Assembly (NCBI GenBank): GCA_026874595.1
Contig: CM049313.1
Coordinates: 18,843,508-18,907,507 of the forward strand
From: Sipunculus nudus
Taxonomy: Eukaryota > Annelida > Sipuncula > Golfingiida > Sipunculidae
Length of the DNA stretch: 64,000 bases
Direction: 5' to 3'
Shown here piece by piece: positions 58,401 to 62,123 of this stretch. Below the pieces are notes generated by a model. The model had not been told where the DNA came from. It saw only the letters and a list, made by a program, of their open reading frames with translations, and did no database searches. Position 1 is the first letter of the stretch, and every line of letters begins with the position of its first letter. Made by a program: the position numbers and the translations under genes.

Positions 58401-61270
58401 ATTTCTGGTTTCCATGGAGACTTTTCATAGGTCTCTCAGTGTATTGAGAATGAAGATTCTAGGTCCAGTCGTTACGATTTGTGCCATGCTAACAGATGAC
58501 AGCATCCTTAAAGATCTCAAAAATAGAGGAAGAAATCGTAAAAAAATCAAACAACATAGGTGGTGCCACCAGTCTGCAGGAACTGATGGAACATCTCATA
58601 ATCAATATGTATGCCAAAAATCATGACCATCAGTGATGTAGTTATTGAGATATTGAAGTTTTTGTATGAAATTTTTGACTACTCTGGGGGGGTATTTGGG
58701 GCCCCGTAGCTCGAAGGATATGGGTAACAGAGACCTAATTTCTGGTTTCCATGGAGACTTTTCATAGGTCTTCTAGTGTGTCGAGAATGAAGATTCTAGG
58801 TCCAGTCGTTACTATTTGTGCCATGCTAACAGATGACAGCATCCTTAAAGGTCTCAAAAATAGAGGAAAAAATCGTAAAAAATCGAACGATACAGGTGGC
58901 GCCACCAGTCAGCAGGAACAGATGACACATCTCATGATCAATAGTTATGCCATAAAAATCATGACCATCATTCAAGTAGTTAATGAGATATTGAAGTTTT
59001 TGTATGAAATTTTTTACTTTTCTTGGGGGTACTTTAGGGCTCCATGGCTCAAAGAATATGGGTAACAGAGACCTAATTTTGGTTTCCATGGAGACTTTTC
59101 ATAGGTCTCTCAGTGTGTCGAGAATGAAGATTCTAGGTCCAGTCGTTATGATTTGTGCCATGTTAACAGATGACAGCATCCTTAAAGGTCTCAAAAATAG
59201 AGGAAAAAATCGTAAAAATTCAAACAATACAGGTGGCGCCACAAGTCTGCAGGAACTGATGGAACATCTCATAATCAATATGTATGCCAAAAATCATGAC
59301 CATCAGTGATGTAGTTATTGAGATATTGAAGTTTTTGTATGAAATTTTTGACTACTCTGGGGGGGGGGGGGGGGTACTTTGGGGCCCCATAGCTCGACGG
59401 ATATCGTTAACAGAGACCTAATTTCTGGTTTACAAGGATATTTTTCATGGACCTCTCAGTGTGTCAAGAATGAAGATTCTAGGTCCAGTCGTTACGATTT
59501 GTGCCATGCTAACAGATGACAGCATCCTTAAAGGTCTCAAAAATGGAGGAAAAAATCGTAAAAAATCGAACAATAAAGGTGGCACCACCAGTCTGCAGGA
59601 AGTGATGACACATCTCATGATCAATAGTTATGCCACAAATCATGACCATCAGTCAAGTAGTTAATGAGATATTGAAGTTTTTGTATGAAATTTTTTACTT
59701 TTCTGGGGGGTACTTTGGGGCTCCATAGCTCAAAGAATATGGGTAACAGAGACCTAATTTCTGGTTTCCATGGAGACTTATCATAGGTCTCTCAGTGTGT
59801 CAAGAATGAAGATTCTAGGTCCAGTCTTTACGATTTGTGCCTTGTTAACAGATGTTTACATTTTGAAAGGTCTCAAAAATAGAGAAAAAAATTCGTTGAA
59901 AATTGAACGATACAGGTGGCGCCACCAGTCTGCAGGAAGTGATGGAACATCTCATGATCAATATGTATGACAAAAATCATGACCATCAGTCAAGTATTTT
60001 ATGAGATATTGAAGTTTTTGTATGAAATTTTTTACTTTTCTGGGGGGTAGTTTGGGGCCCCATAGCTAGAAGGATATGGGTAACAGAGACCTAATTTCTG
60101 GTTTCCATGGAGACTTTTCATAGGTCTCTTAGTGTGTCGAGAATGAAGATTCTAAGTCCAGTCATTACGATTTGTGCCTTGTTAACAGATGTTCACATTT
60201 TTAAAGGTCTCAAAAATAGAGAAAAAAATTCGTAAAAAATCAAAAAATACAGGTGGCGCCACCATTCTTCAGGAACTGATGGAACCTCTCATGATCAATA
60301 TGTATGCCAAAAATCATGACCATCAGTCAAGTAGTTAATGAGATATTGAAGTTTTTGTATGAAATTTTGGACTTTTCTGGGGGGTACTTTGGGGCCCCAT
60401 AGCTCGAAGGATATGGGTAACAGAGACCTAATTTCTGGTTTCCAAGGAGATTTTTCATGGACCTCCCAGGATGTCAAGTAAGAAGATTCCAGTTCTAGCG
60501 GTTACGATTTGTGCCCTGTTAACGGCCAGACGGCTGGACGGCCGGACTGACGACGGACAAAAGGTGATCCCTATAGCTCAGATGACTTTCAGTCAGCTGA
60601 GCTAAAAAAGTGTGAAATTAGGGAAACCTGTAAAAGCATTGATAGTGTACAGACACCATGCACCAAGGCCAGAATGTGGCCAACAATCTCCAATTACACT
60701 GTGGTCATCCACAGCAGTCATTCCAGATCTCCTTTGTTTTGAATGCTGAGCACTTGCATAGCAAGATTCTCAGGGTTTCACCACCAGGGCTGGCACAGAA
60801 CAAACGAATGTCATCAGACCAATAAGAGTGTGGTCTCCCATTGTGCATCCAACTCCAAAATTTTAATCAATGACAAAGTGTTCTTGTCGATCTGAGTCCT
60901 GGCCCTGTGTCAGCCCTGCTGTTGAGACCCCCGAAAAACTTATCAAACAAAGCAGCGGTTAAAGCAAAGGAGACTCAGAGCAACTTTATGCAATGTATAA
61001 CCACTGCATGAGGAGTGTATCGCCAAATCACATTTGTAAAATTCTATCCTGTCATTGCAAAGAAATCCTGTGTGATAACATATAACATCACAATAACATC
61101 TGCATAAAGGGTAGAGTTAAAGTACTAAGGATATGACACTCATTCAATATTAATGGTAAGGACTTGTTGATGTAACTGCACTTACCTGGAGGACCAGGTG
61201 GGCCAACCCCTCCTTCCCCAGCAGGACAGTACTCCTTAGTTGCCCCACAGAACTCATTTAGGGCATGGAC
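10676..61270 (-). CDS. Gliomedin/colmedin-like collagen-olfactomedin protein (12 exons, 5' incomplete)
   Basis: Twelve - strand exons join to 1701 nt, 566 residues plus stop, with no frame break. The order is 61186-61270, 28396-28494, 27059-27130, 24830-24964, 23304-23372, 22757-22882, 22272-22352, 18476-18502, 17724-17831, 13767-13844, 11888-11947 and 10676-11436. The product has a short Cys-containing lead ([18 protein letters not shown]), Gly-X-Y triplets over nine exons with two Cys-containing breaks, a basic linker, a Thr/Pro stalk and a C-terminal olfactomedin domain of about 250 residues. This order matches gliomedin, insect/nematode colmedins (UNC-122, COF-2) and relatives, which are usually type II membrane proteins whose ectodomain trimerises through collagen and can be shed. 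The membrane anchor is expected in exons upstream of 61270 that I could not identify. All internal junctions are phase 1. Linking the first exon across a 32.7-kb intron rests on matching phase and Gly register. Confidence 0.88.
11888..11947 (-). CDS. Colmedin-like gene, Thr/Pro stalk exon
   Basis: From tgatattacag|TG to ACAAGAG|gtcagt, 60 nt. It encodes [20 protein letters not shown], a Thr/Pro-rich and likely O-glycosylated stalk between collagen and olfactomedin domains. The last G plus AA of the next exon makes Glu before the first Cys of the olfactomedin domain. Confidence 0.82.
11948..13766 (-). other. Intron of colmedin-like gene
   Basis: Contains the MITE at 12294-12644. The rest is AT-rich without coding signal. 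Confidence 0.6.
12294..12644. mobile_element. 351-bp MITE, CAGGGCTTTCA termini, 7-bp target duplication
   Basis: The left end is CAGGGCTTTCAGGAA, and the right end read on - is CAGGGCTTTCAACAGGAA, matching in the first 11 bases. It is flanked by ATCTCAT at 12287-12293 and ATCTCAT at 12645-12651. CAGGG ends suggest a hAT-like origin, though hAT duplications are normally 8 bp. No internal ORF, so non-autonomous. Confidence 0.85.
13767..13844 (-). CDS. Colmedin-like gene, basic linker exon with RxRR site, two possible starts
   Basis: With acceptor gcttgcag|GG the exon is 78 nt and reads [20 protein letters not shown], then SMTTTP. RHRR fits the furin-type R-X-(K/R)-R rule, and gliomedin relatives are known to be shed by such proteases. 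A second acceptor, ttttgttgcag|AG (start 13796), has a better pyrimidine tract, gives a 30-nt exon ([10 protein letters not shown]) and keeps phase 1. The 3' part, donor CACCAG|gtaatg and frame are well supported; the 5' extension is less so. Confidence 0.68.
13845..17723 (-). other. Intron of colmedin-like gene
   Basis: Holds the tandem-core element at about 14385-14890 and a 12-base G run at 15371-15382. Otherwise AT-rich, with no supported coding segment. Confidence 0.55.
14385..14890 (+). repeat. Tandem-core dispersed element, ~170-bp units
   Basis: Head CAACAAGAGCACCGCAAATG, then GTGCATAATACGCCC; repeated cores with GACCTC(A)TTAAAYATG, GAATTTTGC-like and AAAATCCATCA blocks; tail GGACAGACGGAGGGACTG. 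The head-core-tail layout resembles the other elements here and mollusc-type repeats I recall. Confidence 0.6.
17724..17831 (-). CDS. Colmedin-like gene, 108-nt collagen exon
   Basis: From ctttttcaag|GT to CCAGGAG|gtaggg, the exon encodes [20 protein letters not shown], then [16 protein letters not shown]. 108 nt is a classical collagen exon size (2 x 54). GPVLEG near the start is a small triplet imperfection. It ends the last collagen block. Confidence 0.9.
18045..18180. mobile_element. Solo Tigger/pogo-type terminal repeat
   Basis: A TA followed by CAGTGAAACCTATGAAAG, then ACTCAAGGGTGGTTTTGATA, resembles the element termini at 28867 and the relic near 1900. I could not find a matching opposite end. 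Confidence 0.45.
18476..18502 (-). CDS. Colmedin-like gene, 27-nt collagen mini-exon
   Basis: From atattttcag|GT to TCACCAG|gtaatc, the exon encodes GPPGQPGSP. It is 27 nt, half of a 54-nt collagen unit, and too short to appear as an ORF; it was found by Gly-X-Y pattern and splice sites. Phase 1 at both ends keeps frame with both neighbours. Confidence 0.8.
19655..20045 (+). repeat. Dispersed ~390-bp repeat with GCATTCC-GGAATGC palindrome and (TG)n
   Basis: It shares long stretches with minus-oriented copies at 30530-30745 and 40640-41000: ATGATCCGGATTCAGGAA, TTTTCAGG(G)CATT, CATGAAATGAATCTCATGA-like and GCATTCC(T/A)(T/A)(A/G)GAATGC. A (TG)n run is at 19730-19758. No coding capacity; a non-autonomous mobile repeat. 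Confidence 0.65.
21280..21314 (+). repeat. 5' terminal signature of the ~340-bp-unit element (solo)
   Basis: ACAAGTGACCAATGGGTCAT, then GGCACTCAGCTGATG, matches the heads at 1019-1054 (on -) and 55874-55908. No array follows, so it is a truncated copy. Confidence 0.5.
21806..22171 (-). pseudogene. Orphan open frame, unrecognised
   Basis: The - strand is open from about 22171 (after TGA) to TAA at 21806, with Met at 22135. It reads for example [40 protein letters not shown], then [20 protein letters not shown]. About 120 codons open in AT-rich intronic DNA is more than expected, and the residue mix is protein-like. No acceptor, donor or family was recognised. It could be a decayed insertion fragment or chance. 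Confidence 0.25.
22272..22352 (-). CDS. Colmedin-like gene, collagen exon
   Basis: The exon is 81 nt, from atgcggcag|GT to GAACCAG|gtgtga. It encodes [20 protein letters not shown], then GYKGEP after the junction Cys. Perfect triplets, KGE/KGD-rich. Phase 1 at both ends. Confidence 0.88.
22757..22882 (-). CDS. Colmedin-like gene, basic collagen exon with RGDS
   Basis: The exon is 126 nt, from attggcag|GT to TGTACCT|gtaagt. It encodes [20 protein letters not shown], then [20 protein letters not shown] and CT. It contains an RGDS tetrapeptide, two N-glycan sequons (NGT, NCT) and a strongly basic stretch. The last T joins GT of the next exon to make a second Cys, giving NCTC, which breaks the triplet register. 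Confidence 0.88.
23304..23372 (-). CDS. Colmedin-like gene, Cys-break and collagen exon with two possible starts
   Basis: With acceptor gtgttgtag|AA the exon is 69 nt and reads (E)[17 protein letters not shown], then PEGEQ. A second acceptor 21 nt inside (ggtacag|TG, starting at 23351) also keeps phase 1 and drops ELCHNGT while leaving VCLPGRPG. The long form has two Cys around an NGT sequon, a probable interchain disulfide node between collagen blocks. Which acceptor is used cannot be decided from sequence alone. Confidence 0.82.
23411..23965. repeat. Minisatellite, ~43-bp unit
   Basis: About 12-13 units of the type TGTCACGTCATGTGTAACC, then TGGTGATCACTCAGTCCTAC. Two variants alternate (ACGTCATGTGTAACC versus ATGTCAGGTGTACCC; CTCAG versus CTCTG), so there is a higher-order pattern. 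It sits in the intron just upstream of exon 23304-23372. Each unit holds a TGATCA palindrome. Confidence 0.85.
23966..24829 (-). other. Intron of colmedin-like gene
   Basis: Unique-looking AT-rich DNA. I see no gene or repeat in it. Confidence 0.5.
24830..24964 (-). CDS. Colmedin-like gene, long collagen exon with N-glycosylation site
   Basis: The exon is 135 nt, from gtggtgcag|GT to CCTCAAG|gtaata. It encodes [20 protein letters not shown], then [20 protein letters not shown] and PAGPQ. The NGT inside GYNGTDG is a possible N-glycan site. It ends COL block 1, because the next exon opens with a Cys-containing break. Confidence 0.9.
24965..27058 (-). other. Intron of colmedin-like gene
   Basis: AT-rich with a short (CA)n at 26580-26593. 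No coding or repeat signal beyond that. Confidence 0.5.
27059..27130 (-). CDS. Colmedin-like gene, collagen exon
   Basis: The exon is 72 nt, from aattatcag|GT to GCTATGG|gtaaac. It encodes [20 protein letters not shown], then PGAM, perfect Gly-X-Y. Phase 1 at both ends. Confidence 0.88.
27183..27689. mobile_element. 507-bp MITE, CAGGGGTCAAAAT termini, 7-bp target duplication
   Basis: The left end is CAGGGGTCAAAATACTC, and the right end read on - is CAGGGGTCAAAATAATGCC: 14 matching bases, then shared GGAAAGGCATT further in. It is flanked by CTTTAAT at 27176-27182 and CTTTAAT at 27690-27696. hAT-like ends; no transposase ORF. It lies just upstream of the collagen exon at 27059-27130. Confidence 0.88.
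28396..28494 (-). CDS. Colmedin-like gene, collagen exon (KGD-rich)
   Basis: The exon is 99 nt, from attttttcag|GT to TCTACAG|gtatga. It encodes [20 protein letters not shown], then [13 protein letters not shown], uninterrupted triplets rich in Lys and Asp in the Y and X positions. Phase 1 at both ends; Gly codons are split at the junctions. Confidence 0.88.
28867..30180. mobile_element. 1.3-kb Tigger/pogo-type element with TA duplication
   Basis: It starts CAGTGAATTAAATCTTGTCT and ends GACAGGTTTCACTG; the outer 7 bases match as inverted repeats. It is flanked by TA at 28865-28866 and 30181-30182. Inner terminal parts repeat GCGGACACCTCACTA, and AGTCCCTT occurs at both ends. TA duplication and a CAGTG start are typical of Tc1/mariner-pogo-Tigger elements. 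No full transposase. A 99-codon - frame at 29103-29402 is discussed in findings. Confidence 0.8.
29103..29402 (-). pseudogene. 99-codon open frame inside the Tigger-type element
   Basis: It reads [20 protein letters not shown], then [20 protein letters not shown], with a hydrophobic [12 protein letters not shown] segment, and ends DVAWG|gtaagtga, a near-perfect splice donor. It is GC-richer than its surroundings. It may be the 5' coding exon of the parent transposon or a captured fragment. I recognise no domain. Confidence 0.3.
30530..30745 (-). repeat. Dispersed ~390-bp repeat, partial copy
   Basis: Reads (on +) GGCATTCCTGGATCCAGATT, ATGTGCCGGATCTACAGC, CTGAAAAGCCCTGAAAGTAG and TGAGGTTCCATTCACAATTG, matching the copies at 40640-41000 and 19655-20045. 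Confidence 0.55.
31200..31690 (+). repeat. Tandem-core repeat, ~150-bp units
   Basis: Three degenerate units carry GA(T/A)TTYAGCAGATTTRACCTTG-like, ATCAATGTYAAGG-like, ACAATTNGTGTGNCAAATTTG-like and AAATCTNCAATACTT-like blocks. Non-coding, older than the 340-bp array. Confidence 0.5.
34063..34826. repeat. Minisatellite, 20-bp unit, about 38 copies
   Basis: The unit is GACAAATACCATGAAGTCAA with exact 20-bp spacing throughout. Variants (ATGAAGTCTA, ACAAAGTCTA, GCC for ACC) are clustered, so sub-blocks have been copied. The 20-bp period is not a multiple of three and each frame contains stops, so it is not protein-coding. Confidence 0.95.
35310..35610. repeat. Degenerate repeat with ACTTGCCC words
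   Basis: ACTTGCCC and GGGCAAGT occur several times in both orientations (for example 35399, 35480, 35504, 35558), with AGTTAGCTGTTAATG near the end. It looks like a decayed inverted-repeat element. No coding frame. Confidence 0.4.
40640..41000 (-). repeat. Dispersed ~390-bp repeat, near-complete copy
   Basis: It begins AATCTGCATTCCAAGGAATG and runs to the CA-rich stretch at 40960-40980. It matches the + oriented copy at 19655-20045, including the CCAGATCATGAGCCG block. The 79-codon frame inside is a by-product. Confidence 0.6.
41367..42589 (+). mobile_element. 1.2-kb Tigger/pogo-type element with transposase DNA-binding relic
   Basis: The left end CAGTGGAACCCCGCCTTGCG and the right end, read on -, TAGTGGAACCCCACAATTAC are inverted repeats extended by GACCACC(C)-rich subrepeats. 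TA flanks both sides (41365-41366, 42590-42591). It is inserted within GGTGGTCATCATAG repeats. Internally it keeps only the N-terminal helix-turn-helix of a Tigger transposase, so it is a deletion derivative. Confidence 0.85.
41985..42278 (+). pseudogene. Truncated Tigger/CENP-B-type transposase N-terminus
   Basis: The last 65 codons read [18 protein letters not shown], then variable sequence, then [15 protein letters not shown]. This follows the psq/CENP-B N-type helix-turn-helix pattern of Tigger and Jerky proteins (K.L(S/T)LK(E/D)KV.(L/I)I...GK.Q...ILK.K). The second HTH and the DDE nuclease are absent; a stop follows soon after. The start at 41985 is nominal. Non-functional as a transposase. 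Confidence 0.6.
42590..43415. repeat. Minisatellite of GGGTGGTCATCATAGCA-type units with higher-order blocks
   Basis: About 40 units of 17-20 bp (variants CATCTTAGACA, CATTATAGC, CATCATAGCCC). Blocks such as TAGCCTGGGCGGTCAACATA, then GCAGGATAGTCATCATAG, recur several times. The unit resembles the adjacent Tigger terminal subrepeat AGGGTGGTCGTAATTG, suggesting origin from a terminal repeat. Matching units also occur left of the element (41270-41364). Confidence 0.9.
43500..44110. repeat. Four ~90-105-bp tandem units split by a SINE
   Basis: Units carry AGCATTCACAGAAATGACT, GTGCTCTGCTACCA, AAGCTGAACTGACA and TTGGTGATCTTGTCTGTG, at about 43530, 43870, 43970 and 44060. The first unit is interrupted after GGTGATCTG at about 43595, and sequence resumes near 43850. 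Confidence 0.7.
43597..43845 (+). mobile_element. tRNA-derived SINE candidate
   Basis: GGTTTGATCCCC at 43652-43663 fits a Pol III B box in a tRNA-like context (GCTTGTGACCTGGGTTTGAT). The body continues TGATTTTCTCTGGGTGCTCC, AATTTCCTCAACCCC, similar to a conserved SINE central motif (TTTCTC(C/T)GGGT..TCC) seen in several animal groups. The tail is AT-rich (TAAAATAAATAAG). The A box is weak. It interrupts a tandem repeat unit, confirming insertion. Confidence 0.6.
44813..45312. mobile_element. ~500-bp candidate MITE, AGGYCTGCCAAA inverted ends
   Basis: The left end AGGCCTGCCAAA (44813-44824) and right end TTTGGCAGACCT (45301-45312) pair at 11 of 12 bases. The interior has AAAGAGTGAAAAAGAGTA-like subrepeats at both ends. 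No clear target duplication, so origin is tentative. Confidence 0.45.
46508..46736 (+). pseudogene. Orphan open segment, basic Ser/Thr-rich, unrecognised
   Basis: It is open on + from just after a TAA at about 46508 to TGA near 46736. It reads for example [20 protein letters not shown], then [21 protein letters not shown] second + frame is also open here (to 46651), so the openness may simply reflect base composition. No domain, no convincing splice pair. Confidence 0.18.
48342..48545 (-). CDS. Orphan 68-codon exon-like segment, unrecognised protein
   Basis: It is bounded by acceptor gtcttgggctttag|TGG (with an in-frame stop just upstream) and donor ACCAGA|gtaagt, phase 0 at both ends. It reads [60 protein letters not shown], then PDCGYLTR. 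Composition and GC content are clearly coding-like. Its 0-0 phase does not fit the phase-1 junction it lies within, so it is not an exon of the colmedin-like gene. It is either part of a nested - strand gene or a relic. I do not recognise the family. Confidence 0.45.
49382..49651 (+). CDS. Orphan 89-codon terminal exon-like segment, unrecognised protein
   Basis: After a strong acceptor (agtttcattatttatcag) the + frame is open in phase 0: [60 protein letters not shown], then [20 protein letters not shown], and it stops at TGA. GC content is higher than flanking DNA. It looks like the last exon of a gene or of a retained fragment. Strand is opposite to the host intron's gene. No domain recognised. 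Confidence 0.35.
   Translation, partial: SLPQHVMQLLSGRDAKTSSPSSDAEPVKQGNEKTLFKTECCLASSAEQFPLLPGVNMLYPAQDSTLNKALLSDYISNTAGFMSITISMT
52376..52426. repeat. (TA)n microsatellite
   Basis: About 24 uninterrupted TA dinucleotides. Confidence 0.95.
52866..52925. repeat. Possible DNA-transposon terminus (CAGTGGCGGATCCAGGGG)
   Basis: CCAGTGGCGGATCCAGGGGG, then GAGCTATAGCTCCACCC, resembles the start of several animal DNA transposons that I recall. No matching opposite end was found nearby. Confidence 0.35.
55874..60607 (+). mobile_element. Array of ~340-bp units bounded by 5' and 3' hairpin signatures (Helentron-like, two or three copies)
   Basis: The head is AACAAGTGACCCAGGGGTCA, then TGACGCTCAGCTGA. 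Units recur at TCTAGGTCCAGTYRTTAYGA near 56119, 56283, 56447, 56611, 57310, 57780, 58120, 58458, 58797, 59137, 59480, 59817 and 60150; spacing is 333-343 bp in the regular part, with four shortened ~165-bp units at the start. Complete tails (GACGGACAAAAGGTGATCCC, hairpin GCTCAGATGACT-ttc-AGTCAGCTGAGC, TAAAAA) lie at 56975-57058 and 60525-60607, with a partial one at 57541-57576. No replicase gene; the many short ORFs are repeat by-products. Confidence 0.8.
60608..61185 (-). other. Intron segment next to exon 61186-61270
   Basis: Mostly unique sequence after the element tail. No coding segment with splice sites was identified on either strand. Confidence 0.4.
61186..61270 (-). CDS. Colmedin-like gene, first visible exon (Cys lead into collagen)
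   Basis: The frame reads [18 protein letters not shown], then [11 protein letters not shown]. The acceptor is cattgtag|GTC with an in-frame TAG just before it, so the exon starts there in phase 0. The donor is CTCCAG|gtaagt, phase 1. The two Cys before the first triplets resemble the juxta-collagen cysteines of gliomedin-type proteins. The last base supplies the first G of the next Gly codon (G|GT), which fits the exon at 28396-28494. Confidence 0.8.
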
Positions 61271-61898
61271 CTACAATGACATCAAAACTACAACATCAAA
61301 CGTACTTCTTGAAGGGATGGTCTCCTTTTCTTATTTCCTATTCACACAAAATTAGGCAAGCCATTTTAAAGACACTAAATATTCACTTCTGTATATTTAT
61401 CTGAATAAGTACAGGTCTTTCATTACATATTGACTGATTTAGAAATTAAGACTGTTTTTCAATTTACATACCAAAATAGATTCCTGTTCAGCAGGTTCTC
61501 TCTTTCTGCAAATTCCTCTGACATTTCCCTACATATCTACTAGTTTTTCAGACATTTTTTACAATTTTCTTTATCAGTACAGAGAATATCCATATATATT
61601 CATCAATTCATCATGACAAATGACACCACACTTAGATAGAAGGTTTTTAATACTGTGCTAGTTTTTGCCTTCTTTGTCAGAGTAATTAAGTCACATTTTT
61701 ATTAACATTTGCCTAGAATGTAATCATCCTGGGATACATTTCTTGCATATTTATTCAGACTTTCATAATCTGGATCCTTTCCTCTGTCCAGATTCATAGG
61801 TATGTCTCCTTCCGCCAGTAATTAGCATGATCAAAGCTGCCAGCAATGCAGTGAAAGTACAGAGTCAGCTGATGTTCTGTCCAATACCAAGACAACCA

Positions 61899-62123
61899 CT
61901 AGAGATCAATCCTGTTCACAACTAGGTCATCCTGGTATGGGTGGAGACCTGTTATGAAGACACTGATGGATTGACCAGGGTGACTGATAATGAAGCTAAA
62001 TGTGCCTTCTGCTCCTTCCAGGGTGACATGTACAATGAAGCTGACACTCTGCTGCCAAGGCTCGGAATCTGATAAATCCCACACCAACTCAGGTCTATCT
62101 GACACAACCTCCAGGGATCCTTC
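61899..62123 (-). CDS. Candidate exon, beta-rich segment with weak MAM-like resemblance
   Basis: After a possible acceptor tggtgtctttgag|GAA the - frame reads EGSLEVVSDRPELVWDLSDS, EPWQQSVSFIVHVTLEGAEG, TFSFIISHPGQSISVFITGL, then HPYQDDLVVNRIDL, and meets TAG at 61899. The GSL...LVW...WQQ...FSFII...DD..V..I order is reminiscent of the C-terminal half of a MAM domain, but key residues are not certain. A donor-like ACAG|gtctcc lies inside. It could be an upstream exon of the colmedin-like gene, the last exon of a neighbour on the same strand, or a relic. Coding character is likely; identity is not. Confidence 0.4.
   Translation of the reverse strand, partial: EGSLEVVSDRPELVWDLSDSEPWQQSVSFIVHVTLEGAEGTFSFIISHPGQSISVFITGLHPYQDDLVVNRIDL

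Larger units (their letters stand above)
28495..61185 (-). other. 32.7-kb intron of colmedin-like gene
   Basis: It separates the first visible exon from the next Gly-X-Y exon; both sides agree in phase and Gly register. It is filled mainly by transposons, minisatellites and the ~340-bp-unit array, with orphan coding-like segments at 46.5, 48.3-48.5 and 49.4-49.7 kb. Stretches I consider empty are 32.0-34.0, 35.6-40.6 and 50.0-55.8 kb apart from simple repeats. No further Gly-X-Y exon was seen, but a 27-nt one could be missed. Confidence 0.6.

Noticed and set aside
58414-59970. Series of similar ~65-100-codon ORFs ([19 protein letters not shown] type)
   Set aside because: Repeated because the DNA unit repeats every ~340 bp; frames differ between units and carry no codon constraint, so not a protein family.
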